From the NCBI GenBank assembly GCA_019633425.1, contig WSUB01000016.1:248001-312000 (forward strand): DNA of 64,000 bases. Direction: 5' to 3'. The notes beneath the pieces are model-generated. The model ran no database searches. It saw nothing but the letters and a program-made list of their open reading frames with translations, and had not been told where the DNA came from. Shown here piece after piece: positions 21,957 through 34,573 of this stretch. A program made the position numbers and the translations under genes. Position 1 is the stretch's first letter. Each line of letters starts with the position of its first letter. The stretch is from Tulasnella sp. 424. Lineage: Eukaryota; Basidiomycota; Agaricomycetes; Cantharellales; Tulasnellaceae.

Positions 21957-24900
21957 TGGACTTGATGCTGCGCGAGTTGAGAGAAGAAAAGAGTCGGTGG
22001 ATGAGGGGGGTGAAGGTGGGTGGTGTTAGCGTTGGAAGAGGTGGGAGGAGGTGATGATGAGGGTGAGGCAGTCGGTATTTGAACTGACGGTTATTTGCGA
22101 GGGAAAGAAGATGGAAACAGCTGGTTGCCGCGTAGATTTAAGGTGTACGACGACGGCAGTGTCACAGACAAGAGAGAATGAAAATGTACGGTGGGTTGGG
22201 GGAGGATAGGAGAAAGGGTGGGTGGGATGTGTACCAGGGAGATTATGAGGGACAGTCGGGCAGTGAGAGGGAAGCGGAAGAGCGATTGAAGGAGAAGTGC
22301 TGGGAAAGGCCGGATGTTTATGTTATTAGGCAAGTGTGACGCTGCTGTGTGGAGGGAAAGTGGAGCTTATTATCCCAAATTCGCCGCAATACGCGATGGA
22401 AGTTGCCGAAGTCACCTACCTCGCAAAAATATATGCTATCCCGCTGACCACGGAGATGACTCTTTTTGGGAGGAGGTCTTGTCAAAAGACGGGAGCGGAG
22501 TGAGGAGAGTAGAGGAAGAGGGGGGGTGCAATGAGAGAGCGAGGAGATATTTCAGAGTGTTTTGAGGGCGGGTGAAATGTCTAGAGAGGGCGCGTTTCAA
22601 ACGAGGAAAACGAGCAACCCACAAGCAGTAATACAACGTGTTTTTGCCCATTCTCAACGATTTTCACACGTGCAAAAACACAAAGATTCACATATTAAAC
22701 TGGACAGGAACAACACACGGGGAGAGGGGCTTTGTCGTTGTTGTTCCCGAACTCTTTTCATTAGGCGCGAATGAATCCTGAATTGGGTAATCCGTCTCCA
22801 TCATCCGGCGGACAACCACAACCAACACACTGCCATCATCGAATCACGCGTCATCGCTCATCGCCGCAAACCGCAGACGAGTTCATCATGACTAGTTGGC
22901 GATCTCGGGTAGCACGTATGATTCTGTTTTTGGGCAGTGGTGGCACATTATAGGAGGTAGATGATTATTGGTATTCTTACTGCCTTTTCAAATCCGGGGA
23001 GAAGGTTTGCCGTCTGAGCGGAACAGATCGGCGGTGACAGGGGAATGAACTCGAAGGATGACTTTGACGTACCTTTCCTGCCATGATAGGATAGAAGATC
23101 TTTTTCTCTCATTTTCTTTCTTGCTAGAAGCTCCGGGAAACCCCATGAACATCGTCATCTGCCCGTCAAGAAAAGACCTCGGAAGCATCGCGATAATCAA
23201 GCGAAGCGCAGTACAAGTGATGTCCGGCGCCTAAACACTCGCCAAAGGGGCTGAGGGGCTTTATCACGTGATGTGTGTCAACGAGGCCTCACCTCGCCAC
23301 AACCCAAGCTTGCTCCCGTTAAAAAGACCTCAAGAAAAAATCAGGGGAGAGAGTGACAGAGAGAAGGTAGAAATTTCTTTGCTCGGGCGGATAGGCTCAG
23401 CGTACGCTCAGTTGAGGCGCGAACTTAGTTCTACGCCTCCAGATCGATCGAGGACGCGTCTTTTCAGGTAGGCAATTTACAAAAAGCCCTTCACACCTTG
23501 GCCACGTTTAAACCACGAGCACCGAGTTTGTTCGCCACCACATCCAACCGGGCATCGTGTACCACTGCCACTTTGGTCCCCGTCCCAAGCCGCTTTTCCA
23601 TTTTTCGAAACCTGTTTGGATTTTACATACTAAAATGAAAGGGCTGGCAAGCGTACGGGCGATGAAACTTGACGACAAGGGCCCTATCTCACCGCCCACG
23701 ACTTATCAACCTTTAGGGATTTCCGCGCGTTTAGAAAAGATAAAATCTTTCTCTTCATCGTCGGTAGAACCCCGTCCGATCACTCTGCGTCATTTTTTCC
23801 CCTCGTCTGATAAGTAGCAATCACCGCAACAGCCGAACCTCCGAGATTTGCATTGCAATCGGGTAGATAATAGGCCTCTTCATGCTTACCCTGCCTGCCA
23901 CCAAGCACGCATGCACGGTTCTGAGCAATATCTCCTCTGCACACAGCCTACGAAAAAGCTTTTGTATCATCGCCAAGAGAGATCGGGACGGCGCTACCAA
24001 ACCACACCATCTCGCCAGATCCTGAGAACGGGTCCTCCCTAATCGCCAATCGGATTATAATCGTACGATTATAACACCGCTTGGGCCCCCGTATACAATC
24101 TTATCGAACCGACCCCCCTTCCAAAAAGATGCACCCAGACCCTCTCTCACGAAAAACCTTCATTATGACTCAAACGCGTGGAAAGGCCCCACCACAAGCC
24201 CACCCCGCCGGCTACCGCGCCTGTTGCTTTAAACCCTGTCGCTCCTCATGCAACGTTGCACTTATTTACCAAAAGCCGAGGCTAGGCGGCTTCTCTCGGT
24301 TCCTGTGTTTATTTTTCTCTTCCGCGCAACGTCTAGGCCCGGCACACATCTAAAATCGTAATAGGCCTAGGGAGTTAGGCCCCTCCAGACCGTTACGCTC
24401 CAAGCTCCTTGCAACGCCCGTTTGTTATTACGTCTGTTGAGCTAGTTCGAGACACTGTTTTTTCACGGGCCATAAGCTCCAAGCGGGGGGGCATAGCCAC
24501 GTCCTCGTTCTGGACCACACAAAATCAAATTTCATTGTTTTTTCGTGGACCAAACAATCGGACCCTCCCATGGGGATACATTTGCTTGCAGGCTGTTGCG
24601 TCCCGTCCGTTTCATGAGCTTAAAAAATGTATCCCTCGGAGCTAAATCCTAAAAGCATCATCAAAGCAACCGTCCTCGAGTCATATATAAGCGTAACGGC
24701 CGGTCGGCGCCTTTTACTATAAAAAACGTGCACTGCGGAGTACTTTCCTTGGAAGAACAAAGTTGTTCGAGGCTCTTGAGGGAGCAATTTAGGACCTAGG
24801 CCCAAACCACATAGGAGCAGATCAAAAGAGACCTCTTTGCCTGGCAGTTGTGACTTGTTTTCAATCAGCTTCGAAGAAGGATCTGGGACCACCTGCTTGC

Positions 24901-25340
24901 AGCTTTCGGATCGAGACCTCATTTGGCCTGAACACTCTAATGACAATCTGTGGGGTTGTGTTGAAGGAGGGCCTCTCTGGCTGATCTTGTCGAGAACCTC
25001 GACCGAGAGATGACTCGTACTACGCGGGCCCAGGTAATCGCCGCCATCGACATATTTGGAATACCTACTCGGTTTTCGCACCATCAATCATATAGACCTT
25101 GAGAAGTTAACGATCCCACGGCCTCGTCTGAAACGAATCTAGAGTTTTATGGGAACACGCCCCAGAGATTTACTGAAGATTTGATCTGAAAAGGCAAGCC
25201 CATCGTCCACTCCCACAGCATCCACAGCCTGTGGATGCCCTTGTCGTCTCATAAGGTTTGGGCAAAACGTTCTCGGACGTCCGCTGTGGGAAGCGCCAAA
25301 GAGTGGGCGGGCGAATGTCTTGATGGAAGATTGCCTAGGT
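21957..25340. other. Long spacer, no supported gene
   Basis: 22.0-22.6 kb is likely the promoter and 5' flank of the DnaJ-type gene. Across 22.8-25.1 kb many short frames exist on both strands, but none shows a domain, a paired splice pattern or a paralogue in the window. The longest (minus, 25087-24620) has no recognisable features. A 20-base perfect palindrome is at 24055-24074. Confidence 0.4.
24055..24074. repeat. Perfect 20-base palindrome
   Basis: The bases TTATAATCGT are followed by their exact reverse complement, with no loop. It lies in an AT-rich spot of the long spacer. It could be a regulatory or recombination site, or chance. Confidence 0.5.
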
Positions 25341-25344
25341 GCCA

Positions 25345-25600
25345 ATCTGTTCGAGCGCGAATCGATCATGATTCTGATGGCGAGTTGTGGCAGTCCAATA
25401 GACGCCCTGAATAATGATCCCAGTTCTACATCGAATACAAGTGCGTCTTCTATGACATTTTTAAGTCTCTCATTTGCTCATGCCTGAGGGAAATCTGTAT
25501 TGGATGTTGACTCGCTTGGCGCATACTGGCATGCTAACACGGCATCGCCCACCTCGATCACTGGCCGGTTCTCCTCCATCCGGTTTATGTCTCTTTCCTG
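25345..25600 (+). pseudogene. Relic of the acidic kinase-like family (K2)
   Basis: Decayed copy of the region around the family intron: NLFERESIMILMASCGSPIDALNND aligns with the LMEHCGDHLDVDMDE segment, FYIEYK follows in a shifted frame, then donor GTGCGT and a weak AGIVHG-like stretch. It lies just upstream of the intact copy at 26141. A sister relic sits in the same position before the copy at 31240. Confidence 0.55.
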
Positions 25601-26140
25601 CGGACTTGTCCCTCAAAATACCGGCTTCCAGATGATTTGGCTGTACCCGGGAGTGTACGAAGAGGCCGGAAACCCTCAATCAGCCGTCCTAATGCTGAAG
25701 CTATGATGATCACAGCATCAGAAAGCAGGATCCCAATATCCGTGTTCATGATCCTAACTCACCTTAAATGGCTTTTTATGACAGATTATTAAGCAGACAT
25801 AGACTAAACTCGGGTTTCAACCGGGCGGCTTGGCTCATCGCCTTAGGTGCTTCGCCCTCGGCAATGGCTCAGATCGAGCCTCCGTGGGGAGCAAATGTTG
25901 TCACATGAGACTATTCAGTCGACGCAAGTATATACTTGCGGGCTCTAGGAAAGGTAACAGTCCGAGAGGCTTCGAAATGAGTCTTGTTAAGGGGGCGTTC
26001 CCCTAGTTGCATCCCCCGGGATAGCCGGACGCCGCTGTCCGAGCAAATACACCGACTTTCTAACATAGCCGTCCCCCTTCGACAAATAAGGCCTATAGAC
26101 TCCCACTCCATAGTCTAAGCACAACCTCCTGTTCCCAAAC

Positions 26141-27953
26141 ATGTCAAACTCGGCTGCGGCTCTAATCGGCGACAAAAGGTCCGAAGTGGTGAAAGGTGAT
26201 CTAACTCGGACTAATGAGGGTACAAGCGAGTACGTTGACACATCTGACCCTGGTCCAGAGTCAAATACCCTCGAGGAAGAAGATGACGACAGCTCAGCGA
26301 ACGACAGCCCTGAGGACGACGACGAGGATTCAACGCAGGACGACGTTCGGGAATCGAACTCGGAAGACGGGAACCCTGCGCGCTCAGGATCAGCAGCTCG
26401 TTCCCTTCTCATCGACGGTGCAGTCTTGCGTAGGGGCATATTTCCTGCAGTCGACGCCATCGAACACTTCAGACAAACCCGGTACATCGATTACGACTGG
26501 GTGGCCAAGCGCCCCGGAGGCTATAGATCTCCGGAGCAGAATCGGGGGTGGTCTCTCTATAAGCATGAGTGGTTTAACATGTTCATTATGCCCAGCGCAG
26601 CGGTCCTAGTAGACCGATCGGTCTTGCTGGAGATAGGGTTAAAGAACGAGGAGATTCCACCACCCAAAGACGAGGATCTAGAGGAAGCGAAAGGGTTGCC
26701 TGCGTGGCCGATTCGGATGCAGGATTATCACCAGTTGCCCCAGCATAACGCGGAGATATGCCACTGGCCAAGCATGACGCAAGACCAGACGCATGTGCCC
26801 GTATTGGACCGATCACTGGACGACAACCAGTTAGACCTGCTGGTGGTGCACGATCCGAGTGATATCGCGGGTCTACGAGGAAGGCCGAGCGAATCAGCAG
26901 AGGCGGCCTTACGCGTTCCAAGACCAAAGGATAACCATTCAATCAACTACGTTCGACTTGATTCCGCGGGTATCGGTATTCCTTGGGTCCAGCGTCCCCC
27001 AAAAAATCTTGCACCTCTCGCAGGACACCTCCATCTTGCCGTTGACGCACAGACCCACTTCGGCAGGAGCTCGACCATATGTGTTGCCAATTTGGATCTG
27101 CCTTATGCCATCGTCAAGGGCCTCTTCTGCAGATGCTACCGCACCGCGGAAGCGGGATCGACCGATGAGGAAAGCGGAACTGAAGGAGATGAAAACCAGT
27201 TGGGTCATGCGGAGGACGCCTTTCGCGCCCACCCGGACGTACCAGGGTACCGACGACGTGGTATGCCCACTCGCTTCCGCGTCATCGCCAAGGTCGCCTA
27301 CACCGATCAAAAATCTCGCGATATTGTCAACAACGAGGCGCGGATATACGGAAAGATGCCCAAGACTCTGAGCGAACACTGGTCGGGCTATCAAAAGGTT
27401 GATGGTGTAAGGTTTCCCCAACCCATGGAAGCTGTCGTACCCATCTCGTTCGGGTATTACGTACCTGAAGTTCGCTATGGGAGGCTCTCTAACGGACAGA
27501 AACTTTCGGAGATAAGCCCGTACCGCTTAAAGCCCATCACTCTCATGGAACACTGCGGTGATCACCTCGATGTTGACATGGACGAGCTGCATATCGAGTA
27601 CAAGCAAGTCGACCTTACCAGACTCTGCTATGTAATCCGGACCTGTTTACTTACCCTCCGTTATCAGGGAACAGCTGTTTTCAATGTCTATCCGCCTGTC
27701 GGATGCTGGAATCGTGAACGGTGGTGTGACGAAACGCACCTGGCTGGTCCAGCCGGGCCCACTACGCATTCCGGCCTCGGAACGTTCTCTCAAGAGACCC
27801 ATTTTCCACATGATAGACTTTGGTCGAGGGGTTTGCCGAGGTGATGCAGGAGAAAGGATTTTCATTGCTCAGGATCAAACGGAAGACGGCTCGCTCCGAC
27901 AATTGATGAGCTATGACCGCCGGACACAGCTAGAAAATGATATGCAAGAATAA
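26141..27953 (+). CDS. Acidic kinase-like protein, alpha type (K3), probable pseudokinase
   Basis: Exons 26141-27603 and 27668-27953; 582 residues. Residues 1-75 are strongly acidic and disordered; a conserved accessory region (about 90-330) contains RYIDYDW, RGWSLYKHEWFN and PVLDRSLDDNQ. The kinase-like core starts with FRVIAKVAY (Lys, about residue 388) and NNEARIYGK (Glu), then SFGYYVPEVRYG and LMEHCGDHLDVD. After the intron come AGIVNGG in place of the catalytic HRD loop, and HMIDFGRG (metal-binding DFG). Loss of the catalytic Asp suggests a pseudokinase. The single intron uses a GC-AG pair (donor GCAAGT), needed to keep the frame. It pairs head-to-tail with the beta-type gene at 28366. 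The family is a fungal kinase-like expansion; its function is unknown. Confidence 0.85.
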
Positions 27954-28365
27954 AGTCGTGCTTTGGCTTGAAATTCTTGAATAGCTCGAAAGCATTTGAA
28001 TGCATGGTGTGGGTTTTGTTCGGGAGGGGCCCACCGCAGTACTTGTCTTAACTAGCTCCTAGTCGAAGAGCCCTGCCAGACCCGCGGTCGCTCGCTGAGT
28101 CGGTCTTGATCGGCAAGACAGTGAAAGGACAGGACAATGAAATTATGTAAGGCATTCACGCGGAGCCCCTTCAAAGAATGGTATTTGCCGTTCATTGATC
28201 CTTTGTTTGGTACCGATACCCAGCTTCTCACGGCGCGGAGGTTTCAACCTCAGCCGCAATTCGACATCCTCCCTCATAACCTCAAAGACTCCGGACAAGC
28301 GGTCTGAGATATCTTTGTCCCCGTGACTGAACCATTTCTCGCTTTTGAATGCTTCTATCTCCCTC

Positions 28366-30190
28366 ATGTCTAGCCCTTCTTCCACTCCCATCGGATCTAG
28401 CGCCGTCCCAGCCAAGTTTTCCCCGATGGACGACGACATCGAATACGATGACACGCCATACGATAACACCAACATTCAACCCAGCACCGCCCATGACAAC
28501 CACGATGACTTATCGGACCACGAAATAGGAGAAAAGGACCATCGAATGAGTGAGGCGGAACCGCCCACGCCCCCGCCCCCACCTCCCCCTCCTTCTCTAC
28601 TCGTAAAAGGTCCAATTAGGCGCAGCTACTTCAAGTTCCCCAGTATTGGGGAGGTCGACTACGATTATTATGCCCGACGTCCACAAGGCTACTGCGTCCC
28701 CGAATTGGGTTGGAAGTGGTCGTTGTATAAGAACGATTGGTTCTACATCGACGTTCAGAATGTGGTAGTACTAGTGGGACGCTCAATCTTGCTGGAGATG
28801 GGTATCACCAACGAAGAGCTGCCCCCTCCAGGAGACCAAGACTTGGAGGAAGCAAGAGGCCTACCTGAAAGACCGATCCGGTTGCAGGACTGGCACCAGA
28901 TGAAGGATCATAGCGCAGGTGTTTGTTACTGGCCAGAAATGACTGAAGACCCGAAGTCCATACCGGTTTTGGATAGGTCGTTGGGCGAGCATCTCCTGGA
29001 CTCGCTCGTGGTGCATGACCCACAGAACGTCACACATCTGCACCGCCCTTCCCACTTCCCGCAATCAGACTCTGACCCCGACAAAGCATCAGGCGGAGGT
29101 GGTGACAGTCTATCCGTCGACGATACTATGCACTCCTTCAGAGCTCAATCGGCAAGTACTAGCAGTAGTCTTCTGAAGGCCGACTTCCGAGAGGAGGATT
29201 ATACCATCAAATACATCCGCGTCGATCCAGCCATTATCGGGATCCCGTGGGTTCCTCTTCCCCCCAAAAGCCACCAACTTGTTGGCCACCTTCATCTCTC
29301 TGCAAGCGAGCAAGCGGGAATAGGGCACAGCGCAGCAGCCTGGGACGCGAAATTGGATCTTCCATACGCCCTCGTAAACGCTCTTCTCCACAGGTGCTAT
29401 CGCGATTCGTCCGAGGCGCACAATGACTGGGACAGGGAGTGCCCGAACCCCTACCAACCAACCGAGGCCGACCTCACCGGCAACCCAGACGAACCCAGCC
29501 ACAGACGCGACGGCCTACCCACCCGCTTCCGTGTCATTGCCAAGGTTGCCGCCATGGAAAGAGAATCCCACAACTTCATCAACAACGAGGCCAAGGCATA
29601 CTGGCGGATGCCGAAGACGTTCAGCGAGCAGTGGTCAGGTTATCAGCTTGTGCCTCAAGTTCATCTGCCTCAACCCGCCGCCGCAATCGTGCCCATCATG
29701 TTCGGGTACTACGTTCCTGACGTTTGCTATGGAAAGCTCTCAAACGGGCAGCGAGTTTACATATCGGATCAACGCCGCTTAAGTCCCCTTCTCCTCATGG
29801 AGAACTGCGGCATGCAGTTTGACGTGGAGATGAACCAACTTCACATAGAGTACAAGTATGTCAACATTCCGGTACCCATCATAGCGCTGCCCTAACCTTT
29901 GGTCCGCTACTCGTAGGGAGCAACTCTACACGATGATGAAGCGCTTGCATCTCAATGGCTTCACTCAGGGTAGCGTATACCCACGGAATTGGCTAGTCCA
30001 ACCCGGCCCTCTCAGCGTCGCCCCGTCTCGACGTTCCCTAGAGCGCCCAAATTTTCGAATGATCGATTTTGGACGGGCAGTTTGCAAGAAGGACGTGTCG
30101 CAGGAAGACTTTATCAAACAGGGCGACGACGATATAGGCAAATTACAGGAGTTGCTGGACTACGTCCATTGGAAGCATTACCCTGAATAA
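28366..30190 (+). CDS. Acidic kinase-like protein, beta type (K4), probable pseudokinase
   Basis: Exons 28366-29855 and 29917-30190; 587 residues. I chose the ATG at 28366 because the open frame upstream lacks another ATG and copy K8 starts at the equivalent codon. The N-terminus is acidic with a Pro run (about residues 65-78). The order of blocks matches the alpha genes: YDYYARRPQGY, WKWSLYKNDWF, IPVLDRSL, FRVIAKVAA (Lys), NNEAKAYWR (Glu), MFGYYVPDV, LLLMENCG, LHIEYK. The second exon has TQGSVYPRNWLVQPGP, where the catalytic His and Asp are Gln and Ser but the loop Asn remains, then RMIDFGRA. Its intron sits at the same codon as in K3 but has a GT donor (GTATGT). Confidence 0.85.
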
Positions 30191-30340
30191 GCGGCGCTTC
30201 TATAGGCCAGGCTAAAATTGCTCGCATTTGGGATGTTGAAAGAAGGCCTTCTTGGTAGCAATCGTGTAAAGGACTCCCGTTGAATGCCACCACTCGACCG
30301 GCGTTTGATGATCATGTGTTGTAGCTCATCCGTAGATAGA

Positions 30341-30491
30341 CATTTTCCACATGATAGACTTTGGTCGGGGGCTGTGCGAAGGTGATGCATAAGAGCGAGA
30401 TTTTCATTCTAAGGATCGAACGGATGAAAGCACGCTTCGCCAATTGATGGGCTATGACCTCAGGACACAGCAACAAAATGATTACCGATAA
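30341..30491 (+). pseudogene. C-terminal fragment of an alpha-type kinase-like gene (K5)
   Basis: It carries the alpha-type ending FHMIDFGRGLCEGDA, then an in-frame TAA where the intact K7 has Gly, then the rest of the alpha tail and 3' flank. It is joined directly to the 3' flank of the beta gene K4, so it marks a duplication breakpoint. Confidence 0.8.
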
Positions 30492-30597
30492 AGGTTGTAC
30501 TTTGGCTTGAAATTTTTGAATAGCTCGAAAAAGCTTGAATCCATGGTTTGGGTTTTGTTCAGGAGGAGCTTCCTGTAGTACTTGTCTCAACGAACTC

Positions 30598-30860
30598 GCT
30601 GTTTGAGTGCGAATCGATGATTCTGATAATGGAGAGCTGTGGCAGTCCAATAGACGCCCCGAATAATGACCCAGTTCTACATCGAATACAAGTGCGTCTT
30701 CTATGATATTTTTAAGTCTCTCATTTGTTCATACATGAGGGAAATCTGTACTGGATGTTGATTCGCTTGGCGCATACTGGCATGCTAGCACGGCATCGCC
30801 CACCTCGATCATACGAAAGCTGGATCTCAATATCAATGTTCACGATCCGATTCAGGGTAG
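30598..30860 (+). pseudogene. Relic of the acidic kinase-like family (K6)
   Basis: LFECESMILIMESCGSPIDA, then a shifted HIEYK-like segment and an intron-like donor, near-identical to relic K2 at 25345-25600. It precedes the alpha gene K7 exactly as K2 precedes K3, confirming that relic, alpha and beta were duplicated together. Confidence 0.55.
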
Positions 30861-31239
30861 ATAGCTTTCTAGGTCACGGTATTAAGCAGACACCGACCAA
30901 ACTCTGTTTCCAATTGGGCAGCTTGGCTCATCGCCCAGGTGCTTCGCCCTCGGCAAGATCAAATCGAGCCTCCGTGGCCAAGCAAATGTTGTCACATGAG
31001 ACAATTCAGTCGCCGCAGCATACACTTTGTGGGTTCTAGGAAAGGTAACAGTCCGTGAGACTTCGAAATGAGTCTTGTTAGGGGGACTTCCCCGAGTTGC
31101 ATCCCCCGGGATAGCCGGACGCCGCTGTTCGAGCAAATGCACCGACTTTCGATCAAACCCTGCCTCTTCGACGAGTGAGGGCTATAGACTCCCACTCCAT
31201 AGCCCAAGCACAACCTCCTAACCTAAACTGTTCACAGCC

Positions 31240-33025
31240 ATGTCAAACTCTTCTACGGCTCTAATCGACGACAAAAGGTCCGAAGTGGCGAAAGGTGATC
31301 TAACTCGGACTACTAAGGGTACAAGCGAGTACGATGACACATCTGACCCTGGTCTAGAGTCGAACAACCTCGATGGCGACGACGACGACAGTCCGGCGAA
31401 CGACAGCCTTGGGGGGCAGGACGACGATCGACAATCCGGCTCGGAGGACTCGAACCCTGAGCGCTCAGGATTAGCAGCTCGCTCTCTACTCATTGACGGG
31501 GCGGTCTTGCGTAGCGGCAGATTTCCGCTAGTCGACGCCATCGAACACATAAGAGAAACGCGGTACATCGATTACGACTTCTTAGCCAAGCGCCCCGAAG
31601 GCCACAGATCTCCAGAGTTCAATCGAGGGTGGTCCCTTTATAAACACGAGTGGTTTAACGTGGACATTATTCGCCATGCAACATCAGTGGTGGGCCGATC
31701 GGTCTTGTTGGAGATGGGTTTACAGAGCGAGGAGATTCCACCGCCCAAAGACGAGGATCTGGAGGAGGCAAAAGGGCTACCCGCGTGGCCGATTCGGATG
31801 CAAGACTATCATCAATTACCTGAGCATAACCCGGAGATATGCCACTGGCCCAGTATGACGCAAGACTCGACGCATGTGCCCGTATTGGACCGGTCACTGG
31901 ACGACAACCAGTTAAACCTGCTGGTGGTGCACGATCCGGGTGACATTGCGGGTCTACGAGGAAGGCCGAACGGAGCAGGAGAGGCGGCCTTACGCGTTCC
32001 AAGACCGGGGAATTCAATCAACTACGTTCGACTCGATCCTGCGGGTATCGGTATTCCTTGGGTCCAGCGTCCCCCCAGAAACTTGCACCCTCTCGCAGGA
32101 CACCTCCATCTCGCGGTTGACGAACAGACCCACTTCGGCAGGAGCTCGACTGTATGTGTTGCCAATTTGGATCTGCCCTATGCCATCGTCAAGGGCCTCT
32201 TCTCCAGATGCTACCGCGCCGCGGAAGCGGGATCGACCGATGAGGAAAGCGGAACTGAAGGAGATGAAAACCAGTTGGGTCATGGGGGGGACGCCTTTCG
32301 CGCGAACCCGGACGTACCAGGATACCGACGGGGTGGTATGCCCACTCGCTTCCGGGTCATCGCCAAGGTCGCCTACACCAATCAAAAATCCCGCGACATT
32401 GTCAATAACGAGGCGCGGATATACGGAAAAATGCCCAAGACTCTGAGCGAACACTGGTCGGGCTATCAAAAGGTTGCTGCTATAAAATTACCCCAGCCCG
32501 TGGAAGCTGTCGTGCCCATCTCGTTCGGGTATTACATCCCTGACGTTCGCTACGGGAAGCTCTCTAACGGACAGAAGCTTTCGGAGATAAGCCCGTACCG
32601 CTTAAACCCCATCACTCTCCTGGAACACTGCGGTGATCACCTCGATGTTGACATGGACGAGCTGCATATCGAGTACAAGCAAGTCTATCTTATCAAATTC
32701 CGCTATGTAATTCGGAACTCCCTACTTACCCTTTGTCATCAGGGAACAACTGTTTTCAATGTATGTCCGCCTGTCGGATGCTGGAATCGTGAACGGCGGT
32801 ATGACGAAACGCACCTGGCTGGTCCAGCCGGGCCCACTACGCATTCCGGCCTCGGAACGTTCTCTCAAAAGACCCATTTTTCACATGATAGACTTTGGTC
32901 GGGGGCTGTGCGAAGGTGATGCAGGAGAGAGAGATTTTCATTCTGAGGATCAAACGGATGAAAGCACCCTTCGCCAATTGATGGGCTATGACCGCTGGAC
33001 ACAGCAGCAAAATAATATACGATAA
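31240..33025 (+). CDS. Acidic kinase-like protein, alpha type (K7), probable pseudokinase
   Basis: Exons 31240-32678 and 32743-33025; 573 residues. It is very similar to K3 throughout: acidic N-terminus, RGWSLYKHEWFN, PVLDRSLDDNQ, FRVIAKVAY, NNEARIYGK, SFGYYIPDVRYG, LLEHCGDHLDVD. The second exon reads VRLSDAGIVNGG, WLVQPGPL and HMIDFGRG. The catalytic loop His and Asp are lost as in K3. The intron is again GC-AG with donor GCAAGT and is 64 nt, like that of K3. The gene is intact in the window; whether it is expressed is unknown. Confidence 0.85.
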
Positions 33026-33208
33026 AGGTTGTATTGTGGCTTGAAATTTCTGAATAGCTCGAAAAAGTTTGAATCTATGGTTTGGGTTTTGTTCAGGAGG
33101 GGCTTACTGCAGTACTTGTCTCAATTTATAACTCCGAGTCGAAGAGCCCTACCAGACCCGCGGTCTCCGCTAAGTCGGTCTTGGTCGGCAAGACAATGAA
33201 AGGACAGG

Positions 33209-33294
33209 TGCGGTAGGCGGAAAGGCCGTGGAAGAGTTCGTTTTCTATGCGACCCTCCCCTCCCTCCTCGGCGACCTCATCACTTCCCCATATC
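33209..33294 (+). repeat. Inverted repeat arm 1
   Basis: Starts GTGCGGTAGGCGG and ends near CATAT; the reverse complement of 34182-34259 with scattered mismatches and small gaps. Both arms would encode a VGGKAVEE frame, suggesting they derive from a once-coding sequence. Confidence 0.6.
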
Positions 33295-34181
33295 CTTCGG
33301 TGAGACCGATACGAATTCATGTAATAACTTATTACCAAGCAATCTAGAATTAAATCAAGATGGTACAGAGTGTTGGGACAAGCCCCGTCGGCATCCGGTC
33401 ACGCGAGTAGGACCAACCCTCGGCAAGATGAAGTTATTCTGGATCTTGATTGGTTTGAAAACCTCGGTGGTGGGTTCCGGGCTGGGCGGCGGCTGGTGCG
33501 AATGTTCACCTTGCTCGTAACAATGGCATCACAGTACCCACTCCCTGTGGAGCCATTGGGGGATCAAAGGTCGCGTTCCCAACAAGACGTGCATAGGGTA
33601 TGAATAGGAGTCTAGCTGTAACAATTTTTATTAGCCGAATTTCCCAAAAGCCCTCGGTCAGATGAGCACGCTCTTGAGGCGCAGGTAGGTGATTTAGGCT
33701 CTTGTACAATTGTGAACCGAGCGAAGCTGCGCTATGCGCACAAGAAATTTAAACTCGTCAGGCTCGCCCTCCACCCCTCTCTTCACACTCCGCCTTTTCA
33801 ATATCAAACTAGTCTTTCGTTAGGTCGAATTTAAAAGGGCAGCTGCGGGGGGTGGAGGGCCGGGCGCCTCCTTTCAACTTTCCAACTAAGCTGAGAATCA
33901 TGCATGGCACTAGCGCTAAAGTCGCGCCCTTGATTCAACGGGTTTTGGCAACTTTGGGCTTTCTCAGAAACCACACCCTCCAGCTATAAATCACCGTCAA
34001 CCATCTTAAGGGGAGTTCCTTTTATCCGCCGCGGCCTTGGGTTGATGCAACTATGCGTCGTGGTAGAGTAGACTGTCCTCGCCACGGTTTTGCCACGACC
34101 CTCGGGACTGGAATGAGTTTACAAAGCCCAAATATAATTACAAAGCATTTAAAATATATATTCGAGGTGGGTTTTAATGGG

Positions 34182-34259
34182 GAATATGTAGAAGTGACGA
34201 GGTCGCGTCGAGGGGAGGGGAGGGCGAGCTCTTCCACGGCCTTCCCGCCTACCGCACGT
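34182..34259 (-). repeat. Inverted repeat arm 2
   Basis: Reverse-complement partner of 33209-33294. The 890 bases between the arms contain no transposase frame. Confidence 0.6.
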
Positions 34260-34573
34260 GGGCGTCGGCGAACCTCTTGAGACGTTCTTGGATGGGCTAT
34301 TTTAGGTCAGTCCGCAATTCTCTAATTAGGATGCGTGTGCTGTAGACTCTGGGAAATGAAAATCGGGGAATAAAAAATCAATATATTTACACCTCGACCA
34401 ATGAGACAATTAGACCCAAACGTCCCGGACAATCAACCTAATGTGGAAGAAAAGAAATGGAAAGAGGAAACATGTAATACAGAAACCGAGTAAGAGCGCA
34501 CCAAACGAAAGGAGCATCGACGTGCACGATTCAAGGATCCCCGAGACGAGTTCCAATCCCAGCCAGAAAGGCC

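Larger units (their letters stand above)
33026..34573. other. Spacer between K7 and the WD40 relic
   Basis: 33026-33205 is the alpha-gene 3' flank also found at 27960-28135. The rest has no supported gene. It contains a diverged inverted repeat about 1 kb apart (33209-33294 and 34182-34259) and nothing else I can identify. Confidence 0.4.

Noticed and set aside
24620..25087. 155-codon minus-strand frame in the long spacer
   Set aside because: No domain, no partner exons and no paralogue in the window; composition is like the surrounding noncoding sequence.
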